From Chamaelirium japonicum (Eukaryota; Streptophyta; Magnoliopsida; Liliales; Melanthiaceae), in the NCBI GenBank assembly GCA_947650365.1, contig OX393555.1, positions 78,993,995 to 79,057,994 on the forward strand: DNA of 64,000 nt, written 5' to 3'. Position 1 is the first letter of the stretch; every line of letters begins with the position of its first letter. A program made the position numbers and the translations under genes. Under the pieces are notes generated by a model. That model worked only from the letters and a program-made list of their open reading frames with translations. It ran no database searches and was not told the origin of the DNA. This document shows positions 54,061 to 64,000 of this stretch, piece by piece.

Positions 54061-57000
54061 CGATCCATTGTAATTCATTCGCACGAATGTATCCATTCTA
54101 ATTCATTCGTACGATCCATTCTAATTCATTCGCACGATCCATTCTAATTCATTCATACGATCCATTCTAATTCATTCGTACGACCCATTCTAATTCATTC
54201 GCACAATCTATTCTAATTTATTCGTACGATCCATTCTAATTCATTAGCATGATCCATTCTAATTCATTCGTACGATCCATTCTATTTTATTCATACGATC
54301 CATTCGTACTCATTCGTACGATCCATTCTAATTCATTCGCAAGAATGTATCCATTCTAATTCATTCGTACGATCCATTCTAATTCATTCGCACGATCCAT
54401 TCTAATTCATTCATACGATCCATTCTAATTCATTCGTACGATCCATTCTAATTCATTCGCACGATCCATTCTAATTCATTCATATGATCCATTCAAATTC
54501 ATTCATACAATCCATTCTAATTCTTTCGCATGAATGTATCCATTCTAATTCATTCGTACAATCCACCCTAATTCCTTCGTATGATCCATTCTAATTCATT
54601 CGCACGAATGTATCCATTCTAATTCATTCATACGATCCATTCGAATTCATTCATATGATCAATTCTAATTCATTCATACGATCCATTCTAATTCATTCGC
54701 ACGAATGTATCCATTCTAATTCATTCGTACGATCCATTCCATTTCATTCGCACAATCTATTCTAATTCATTCGTACGATCCGTTCTAATTCATCTGCACG
54801 ATCCATTCTGATTCTTTGTACGATCCACTCTAATTCATTCATACAATCCATTCTAATTCTTTTGCACGAATGTATCCATTCTAATTCATTCGTAGGATCC
54901 ATTCTAATTCCTTCATATGATCCATTCTAATTCCTTCGTATGATCCATTCTAATTCCTTCGATCGATCATTCTATTTCATTCCCATGAATGTATTCATTC
55001 TAATTCATACGTACGATCCATTCTAATTCATTCATACGATCCAATCTAATTCATTCATACGATCCATTCTAATTCATTCGCACGAATGTATCAATTCTAA
55101 TTCATACTAATTCCTTCGTACGATCCATTCGTACGATACATTCTAATTCCTTCGCACGAATGTATCGATTCTAATTCATCCGTTTGATCCATTCGAATTC
55201 ATTCGCACAATCTATTCTAATTCATTCGTACGATCCATTCTAATTCATTAGCACGATCCATTCTAATTCATTCGTACGAACCATTCTATTTCATTCGTAT
55301 GATCCATTCTAATTCATTCGCACGATCCATTCTAATTCATTCATACGATCCATTCTAATTCATTCGTACTATCCGTTCTAATTCATTCGCACAATCCATT
55401 CTAATTCATTCATACGATCCATTCTAATTTATTCATACGATCCATTCTAATTCATTCGCACGAATGTATCCATTCTAATTCATTCGTACGATCCACTCTA
55501 ATTCATTCGCACGATCCATTCTAATTCATTCATACGATCCAGTCTAATTCATTCGTACGATCCATTCTAATTCATTCGTATGAACGTATCCATTCTAAAT
55601 CATTCGTACGATCCATTCTAATTCATTCGCAAGATCCAATCTAATTCATTCGAACGATCCATTCTAATTCATTCGTACGATCCATTCAATTTCATTCGTA
55701 CGATCCATTCTTACTCATTCGTACGATCCATTCAAATTCATACGTACAATCCATTCTAATTCATTCGTACGATCCATTCGAATTCATTCGCATGATCCAT
55801 TCTAATTCATTCATACGATCCATTCTAATTCATTCGCACGAATATATCCATTCTAATTCATTCGTACGATCCATTCTAATTCATTCGCACGAATGTATCC
55901 ATTCTAATTCATTCGTACGATCCATTCTAATTCATTCGCACGATCCATTCTAATTCATTCATACGATCCAGTCTAATTCATTCGTACGATCCATTCTAAT
56001 TCATTCGTACGAATGTATCCATTCTAATTCATTCGTGCGATCCATTCTAATTCATTCGCACGATCCAATCTAATTCATTCGCACGATCCTTTCTAATTCA
56101 TTCATACGATCCATTCTATTTCATTCGTACGATCCATTCTTACTCATTCGTACGATCCATTCTAATTCATTCGCATGAATGTATCCATTCTAATTCATTC
56201 GTACGATCCATTCTAATTCATTCGCACGATCTATTCTAATTCATTCATACGATCCATTCTAATTCATTCGTACGATCCATTCTTATTCATTCGCACGATC
56301 TATTCTAATTCATTCATACGATCCATTCTAATTTATTCATTCAATCCATTCTAATTCTTTCGCACGAATGTATCCATTCTAATTCATTCGTACGATCCAC
56401 CCTAGTTCCTTCGTATGATCCATTCTAATTTATTCGCATGAATGTATCTATTCTAATTCATTCGTACGATCCATTCGAATTTATTCATACGATCCATTCT
56501 AATTCATTCATACGATCCATTCTAATTCATTCGCACGAATGTATCCATTCTAATTCATTCGTACGATCTATTCTAATTTATTCGCACAATCTATTCTAAT
56601 TCATTCGTACGATCCATTCTAATTCATTCGTACGATCCATTCTAATTCATTTGTACGATCCATTCTAATTTATTCATACAATCCATTCTAATTCTTTGGC
56701 AAGAATGTATCCATTCTAATTCATTCGTACGATCCATTTTGATTCCTTCATACGATCCATTCTAATTCCTTCTTATGATCCATTCTAATTCCTTCGTTCG
56801 ATCCATTCTAATTCATTCCCATGAATGTATCCATTCTAATTCATACGTACGACCTATTCTAATTTATTCATACGATTCATTCTAATTTATTCGTACGATC
56901 CATTCTAATTCATTCGTACGAATGTATCCATTCTAATTCATTCGTACGATCCATTCTAATTCATTCGCACGATCCAATCTAACTCATTCGCACGATCCAT

Positions 57001-58059
57001 TCTAATTCATTCGTACGATCCATTCAAATTCATACGTACGATCCATTCTAATTCATTCGTACGACCCATTCTAATTCGTTCGCACAATCTATTCTAATTC
57101 ATTCGTACGATCCATTCTAATTCATTAGCACGATCCATTCTAATTCATTCGTACGATCCATTCTATTTCATTCGTACGATCCATTCTTACTCATTCGTAT
57201 GATCCATTCTAATTCATTCGCACGAATGAATCCATTCTAACTCATTCATACGTTCCATTCTAATTAATTCGCACGATCCATTCTAATTCATTCGTACGAT
57301 CCATTCTAATTCATTCGTACGATCCATTCTAATTCATTCGCACGATCCATTCTAATTCATTCATACGATCCATTCAAATTCATTCATACGATCTATTCTA
57401 ATTCATTGGCACGAATGTATCCATTCTAATTCATTCGTACGATCCATTCTATTTCATTCGCACGATCCATTCTAATTCATTCATACGATCCAGTCTAATT
57501 CATTCGTACGATCCATTCTAATTCATTCGTATGAATGTATCCATTCTAATTCATTCGTACGATCCATTCTAATTCATTCGCATGATCCAATCTAATTCAT
57601 TCGCATGATCTATTCTAATTCATTCGTACGATCCATTTTATTTCATTCGTACGATCCATTCTTACGCATTCGTACGATCTATTCTAATTCATTCGCATAA
57701 ATGTATCCATTCTAATTCATTCGTACGATCCATTCTAATTCATTCGCACGATCTATTCTAATTCATTCATACGATCCATTTCAATTCATTCGTACGATCC
57801 ATTCTAATTCATTCGCACGATCTGTTCTAATTCATTCATACGATCCATTCTAATTCATTCATACAATCCATTCTAATTCTTTCAAACGAATGTATCCATT
57901 CTAATTCATTCGTACTATCCACCCTAATTCCTTTGTATGATCCATTCTAATTTATTCGCATGAATGTATCTATTCTAATTCATTCGTATGATCCATTCGA
58001 ATTCATTCATACGATCCCTTTTAATTCATTCATACGATCCATTCTAATTCATTCGCACG
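54061..58059 (+). repeat. Sense array, mixed modules
   Basis: No gene. It contains a truncated junction at 55131, a fused TTCATACTAATTCC monomer near 55104, a shortened GATCGATCATTC near 54962, and repeated CATACGATCCAGTC segments near 55536, 55965 and 57490. The CCAGTC monomer is repeatedly followed by GTACGATCC and then a GTACGAATG or GTATGAATG/AACG 28-mer, so it forms its own small recurring module. Confidence 0.75.
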
Positions 58060-60200
58060 AATGTATCCATTCTAATTCATTCGTACGATCCATTCTAATT
58101 CATTCGCACAATGTATTCTAATTCATTCGTACGATCCATTCTAATTCATTCGCACGATCCATTCTAATTCATTTGCACAATCCATTCTAATTCATTCATA
58201 CAGTCCATTCTATTTCTTTTGCACGAATGTATCCATTCTAATTCATTCGTACGATCCATTCTAATTCCTTCGTACGATCCATTCTAATTCCTTCGTACGA
58301 TCCATTCTATTTCATTCGTATGATCCATTCTAATTCCTTCGTACGATCCATTCTAATTCATTCCCATGAATGTATCCATTCTAATTTATACGTACGATCC
58401 ATTCTAATTCATTCATACGATCCAATCTAATTCATTCATACGATCCATTCCAATTCATTCGCACGAATGTGTCCATTCTAAGTCATTCGTACGATCCATT
58501 CTAATTCATTCGCACTATCTTTTCTAATTCATTCGTACGATCCATTCTAATTCATTAGCCTGATCCATTCTAATTCATTCGTATGATCCATTCTATTTCA
58601 TTCGTACGATCCATTCTTATTCATTCATACGATCTATTCTAATTCTTTCGCTCGAATGTATCCATTCTAATTCATTCGTACGATCCATTCTAATTCATTC
58701 GCACGATTCATTCTAATTCATTCATACGATCCATTCTAATTCATTTGTACGATCCATTCTAATTCATTCGCACAATCTATTCTAATTCATTCGTACGATC
58801 CATTCTAATACGTTAGCACGATCCATTCTAATTCATTCGTACGATCCATTCTATTTCATTCGTACGATCTATTCTTACTCATTCGTACGATCCATTCTAA
58901 TTCATTCGCACGAATATATCCATTCTAATTCATTCGTATGATCCATTCTAATTCATTTGCACGATCTATTCTAATTCATTCATACGATCCATTCTAATTC
59001 ATTTGCACGATCCATTCTAATTCATTCATATGATCCATTGTAATTCATTCGTACAATCCATTCTAATTCTTTCGCATGAATGTATCCATTCTAATTCATT
59101 CGTACGATCCACCCTAATTCCTTCGTATAATCCATTCTAATTCATTCGAACGAATGCATCCATTCTAATTCATTCGTATGATCCATTATAATTCATTCAT
59201 ACGATCCATTCTAATTCATTCGTACGAATGATTCCATTCTAATTCATTCGTATGATCCATTCTAATTCATTCGCACAATCTATTCTAATTCATTCGTACG
59301 ATCCATTCTAATTCATTCGCACGATCCATTCTAATTCATTTGCACGATCCATTCTAATTCATTCATACAATCCATTCTAATTCTTTTGCACAAATGTATC
59401 CATTCTTATTCATTCGTACGATCCATTCTAATTCCTTCGTACGATCCATTATAATTCCTTCGTACAATCCACTCTAATTCCTTCGTACGATCCATTCTAT
59501 TTCATTCGTATGATCCATTCTAATTCCTTCGTATGATCCATTCTAATTCATTCCCATGAATGTATCCATTCTAATTCATACGTACGATCCATTCTAATTC
59601 ATTCATACGATCCAATCTAATTCATTCATAAGATCCATTCTAATTCATTCGCACGAATGTATCCATTCTAATTCATTCATACGATCCATTCTAATTCATT
59701 CGCACAATCTATTCTAATTCATTCGTACGATCCATTCTAATTCATTAGCACGATCCATTCTAATTCTTTCGTACGATCCATTCTATTTCATTCGTACGAT
59801 CCATTCTTACTTATTCGTACGATCCATTCTCATTCATTCGCACGAATGTATCCTTTCTAATTCATTCGTACGACCCATTCTAATTCATTCGCAAGATCCA
59901 TTCTAATTCATTCATACGATCCATTCTTATTCATTCGTACGATCCATTCTAATTCATTCGCACGATCCATTCTAATTCATTGATGCGATCCATTCTAATT
60001 TATTCATACGATCCATTCTAATTCATTCACACGAATGTATCCATTCTAATTCATTCGTACGATCCATTCTAATTCATTCGCACGATCTATTCAAATTCAT
60101 TCGTACGATCCATTCTAATTCATTAGCACGATCCATTCTAATTCATTCGTACGATCCATTCTATTTCAATCGTACGATCCATTCTTACTCATTCGTACGA
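58060..60200 (+). repeat. Downstream partner of 51700-54060
   Basis: See the upstream copy for the anchor pairs. This copy has the intact sequence across the site where the upstream copy has lost about 290 bp, and it includes a clean 189-bp module at 59654-59842. Confidence 0.75.
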
Positions 60201-63200
60201 TCCATTCTAATTCATTCGCACGAATGTATCCATTCTAATTCATTCGTACGATTCGTTCTAATTCATTCGCACGATCCATTCTAATTCATTCATACGATCA
60301 ATTCTAATTCATTCATACGATCCATTCTAATTTATTCGCACGATCCATTCTAATTCATTCATACAATCCATTCTAATTCTTTCGCACGAATGTATCCGTT
60401 CTAATTCATTCGTACGATCCACCCTAATTCCTTCGTATGATCCATTCTAATACATTCGCACGATTGTATCTATTCTAATTCATTCGTACGATCCATTCGA
60501 ATTCATTCATACGATCCATTCTAATTCATTCATACGATCCATTCTAATTCATTCGCACGAATGTATCCATTCTAATTCATTCGTACGATCCATTCTAATT
60601 CATTCGCACAATCGATTCTAATTCATTAGTACGATCCATTCTAATTCATTCGCACGATCCATTCTAATTCATTTGTACGATCCATTCTAATTCATTCATA
60701 CAATCTATTCTAATTCTTTTGCACGAATGTATCCATTCTAATTCATTCATACAATCCATTCTAATTCCTTCGTACGATCCATTATAATTTCTTCGTACGA
60801 TCCATTCTAATTCATTCCCATGAATGTATCCATTCTAATTCATACGTATGATCCATTCTAATTCATTCATACGATGCAATCTAATTCATTCATACGATCT
60901 ATTCCAATTCATTCGCACGAATGTGTCCATTCTAATTCATTCGTACGATCCATTCTAATTCATTCGCACAATCTATTCTAATTCATTCGTATGATCCATT
61001 CTAATTTATTAGCACGATCCATTCTAATTCATTCGTACGATCCATTCTATTTCATTTGTACGATCCATTCTTACTCATTCGTACGATCCATTCTAATTCA
61101 TTCGCACGAATGTATCCATTCTAATTAATTCATACGTTCCATTCTAATTCATTCGCACGATCCATTCTAATTCATTCATATGATCCATTCTAATTCATTC
61201 GCACGAATGTATCCATTCTAATTCATTTGTACGATCCATTCTAATACATTCGCACAATCTATTCTAATTCATTCGTACGATCCATTCTATTTTATTCATA
61301 CGATCCATTATTACTCATTCGTACGATCCATTCTAATTCATTCGCACGAATGTATCCTTTCTAATTCATTCATACGATCCATTCTAATTCATTTGCACGA
61401 TCCATTCAAATTCATTCATACGATCCATTCTAATTCATTCGTACGATCCATTCTAATTCATTCGCAAAATCTATTCTAATTCATTCGTACGATCCATTCT
61501 AATTCATTAGCACGATCCATTCTAATTCATTCGTACGGTCCATTCTATTTCATTCGTACGATCCATTTTTACTCATTCGTACGATCCATTCTAATTCATT
61601 CGCACGAATGTATCTATTCTAATTCATTCGTATGATCCATTCTAATTCATTCGCACGATCCATTCCGATTCATTCATACGATCCATTCTAATTTATTCGT
61701 ACGATCAATTCTAATTCATTCGCACGATCCATTCTAATTCATTCATACGATCCATTCTAATTCATTAGTACGATCCATTCTAATTCATTCGCACGATCCA
61801 TTCTAATTCATTCATACGATCCATTCTAATTCATTCATATAATCCATTCCAATTCTTTCGCTCAAATGTATCCATTCAAATTCATTTGTTCGCTCCACCC
61901 TAATTCCTTCGTATGATCCATTCTAATTCATTCGCATGAATGTATCCATTCTAATTTATTCGTACGATCCATTCGAATTCATTCATACGATCTATTCTAA
62001 TTCATTCATATGATCCATTATAATTCATTCGCACGAATGTATCCATTCTAATTCATTCGTATGATCCATTCTAATTCATTCGCACAATCTATTCTAATTC
62101 ATTCGTACGATCCATTCTTATTCATTTGCACGATCCATTCTAATTCATTTGCACGATCTATTCTAATTCATTCATACTATCCATTCTAATTCTTTTGCAC
62201 TAACGTATCCATTCTAATTCCTTCGTACGATCCATTGTAATTCCTTCGTACGATCCATTCTATTTCATTCGTATGATCAATTCTAATTCCTTCGTACGAT
62301 CCATTCTAATTCATTCCCATGAATGTATCCATACTAATTCATACGTACGATCCATTCTAATTCATTCATCGATCCAATCTAATTCATTCATACGATCCAT
62401 TCTAATTCATTCACACGAATGTATCCATTATAATTCATTCGTACGATCTATTCTAATTCATTCGCACAATCTATTCTAATTCATTCGTACGATCCACTCT
62501 AATTCATTAGCACGGTCCATTCTAATTCATTCGTACGATCCATTCTATTTCATTCGTACGATCCATTCTTACTCATTCGTACGATCCATTCTAATTCATT
62601 CGCATGAATGTATCCATTCTAATTCATTCGTACGATCCATTCTAATTCATTCATACGATCCATTCTAATTCATTCCTACGATCCATTCTAATTCATTCGT
62701 ATGATCCTTTCTAATTCATTCGCATGATCCTTTCTAATTCATTCATACGATCCATTCTAATTCATTCATACAATCTATTCTAATTCTTTCGCACGAATGT
62801 ATGCATTCTAATTCATTCGTATGATCCACCCTAATTCCTTCATATGATCCATTCTAATTCATTCGCACGAATGTAACCATTCTAATTCATTCGTACGATC
62901 CATTCGAATTCATTCATACGATCCATTCTAATTCATTCATACGATCCATTCTAATTCATTCGTATGAATGTATCCATTCTAATTTATTCATACAAATATA
63001 TCCATTCTAATTCATTCGTACGATCCATTCTAATTCATTCGCACGATCCAATCTAATTCATTCGCACAATCCATTCTAATTCATTCATTCGATCCATTCT
63101 AATTCATTCGCACGAATGTACCATTCTAATTCATTCGTATGATCCATTCTAATTCATGCGCACGATCTATTCTAATTCATTCATACGATCCATTCTAATT

Positions 63201-64000
63201 CATTCGTACGATCCATTCTAATTCATTCGCACGATCCATTCTAATTCATTCATACGATCCATTCTAATTCATTCATACAATCTATTCTAATTCTTTCGCA
63301 CGAATTTATCCATTCTAATTTATTCGTACGATCCACCCTAATTCCTTCGTATGATCCATTCTAAGTCATTCGCATGAATGTATCCATTCTCATTCATTCG
63401 TAAGATCCATTTGAATTCTTTCATACGATCCATTCTAATTCATTCATACGATCTATTCTAATTCATTCACACGAATGTATCCATTCTAATTTATTTGTAC
63501 GATCCATTCTAATTCATTCGCACAATCTATTCTAATTCATTCATACGATCCATTCTAATTCATTCGCACGATCCATTCTAATTCATTTGTACGATCCATT
63601 CTAATTCATTCATACGATCCATTCTAATTCATTCGTATGAATGTATCCATTCTAATTTATTCATATGAATATATCCATTCTAATTCATTCGTACGATCCA
63701 TTCTAATTCATTCGCACGATCCAATCTAATTCATTTGCACAATCCATTCTAATTCATTCATACGATCCATTCTATTTCATTCGTACGATCTATTCTTACT
63801 CATTCGTACGATCCATTCTAATTCATTCGCTCGAATGTACCATTCTAATTCATTCGTACGATCAATTCTAATTCATGCGCACGATCTATTCTAATTCATT
63901 CATACGATCCATTCTAATTCATTCGCACGATCCATTCTAATTCATTCATACGATCCATTCTAATTCATTCATACAATCTATTCTAATTCTTTCGCACGAA
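60201..64000 (+). repeat. Sense array to the window end
   Basis: Standard monomers continue to the last base (a 28-mer cut at GCACGAA), so the array extends beyond the window. Two adjacent 28-mers with GTATGAATG and CAAATATATCC near 62966-63003 recur as GTATGAATG and TGAATATATCC near 63627-63678, about 663 bp apart. GAATGTACCATTC, one base short of a normal 28-mer, lies near 63114 and 63834, about 720 bp apart. The tail therefore looks like a fresh local duplication of roughly 0.7 kb. The open frame at 62273-62479 is repeat read-through. Confidence 0.8.

Larger units (their letters stand above)
1..64000. repeat. Satellite array of 23-bp and 28-bp monomers filling the window
   Basis: Every line of the window is built from one monomer of 23 bp: ATTCTAATTC, then ATTCGTAC, then GATCC. 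A 28-bp form replaces the final GATCC by GAATGTATCC and usually carries GCAC instead of GTAC. Recurrent variants sit at fixed positions: GTACG, GCACG, ATACG, GTATG and GCACA in the middle; TCTAAT, TCTATT, TCTTAC, TCGAAT or TCCAAT-like changes at the start; GATCC, GATCT or GATAC at the end. The array is C-rich over G on the sense strand (six C, two G per consensus monomer), so strand composition marks orientation. No non-satellite stretch of even 100 bp was seen. The family is not one I recognise by name. The size and purity fit eukaryotic constitutive heterochromatin, but a centromeric role cannot be read from sequence. Confidence 0.98.

Noticed and set aside
1-64000. Human satellite II/III, which are also CATTC-rich
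   Set aside because: Those arrays are built on CATTC/ATTCC pentamers. Here the monomer has a fixed TAATTC block and a CGTACG core in nearly every unit, so the likeness is limited to the CATTC motif.
1-64000. CENP-B box
   Set aside because: The monomer has TTCGTACGA, which fits the first half (TTCG, four bases, A), but the essential CGGG half is replaced by CATT.
1-64000. CRISPR array, because of short regularly spaced repeats
   Set aside because: There are no unique spacers: the whole period is repeat.

Overview
The whole 64 kb window is one tandem satellite DNA array. I found no unique sequence, gene, RNA gene, transposon, telomere or CRISPR structure. The basic monomer is 23 bp and reads ATTCTAATTC, then ATTCGTAC, then GATCC (about 35% GC). 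A second form is 28 bp: the final GATCC block becomes GAATGTATCC, a 5-bp gain. About 2,700 monomers would fill the window (an estimate from mean monomer length). The organism is most likely a eukaryote with large heterochromatic arrays (centromeric, pericentromeric or subtelomeric). The abundant CpG-to-TpG/CpA variants would fit a genome that methylates cytosine. I cannot name the species, and I do not recognise this satellite family.

Layout by orientation: the + strand carries the CATTC-rich sense of the monomer over 1-7723, 9901-10080, 12281-12770, 12804-15628, 15725-16099 and 16816-64000. It is flipped in 7724-9900, 10081-12280, about 12771-12803, 15629-15724 and 16100-16815. The two large flipped blocks are near-identical copies in a tandem duplication (offset 2357 bp, then 2380 bp after one extra 23-bp monomer). 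Its crossover lies within the 40 bp 9958-9997. The flipped blocks begin at a perfect 20-bp palindrome. The 15.6-16.8 kb stretch is a scrambled mosaic of short flips.

Higher-order structure: monomer variants come in a conserved order, so the array is built from modules. Examples are an eight-monomer 189-bp module and an eleven-monomer 258-bp module. These nest in larger periods read from marker spacing: 1065 bp (25.9-27.5 and 30.3-31.9 kb), 1642 bp (31.4-34.6 kb) and 2426 bp (45.2-50.4 kb). The first three large periods decompose exactly into whole 23- and 28-bp monomers, and the count of 28-mers read by eye agrees each time. Above this are segmental duplications: 4.0 kb copies at 23.5-27.5 and 27.9-31.9 kb (offset 4419/4442), and pairs at offsets 2931, 4155, 5771, about 6.4 kb, 12156 and about 19.2 kb.

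There is no gene set to integrate. The short open frames (up to 93 codons) are by-products of a repeat whose length is not a multiple of three. What is worth attention is the array's architecture: two monomer lengths, nested periods, orientation switches at palindromes, and one aberrant junction copied to six distant places.
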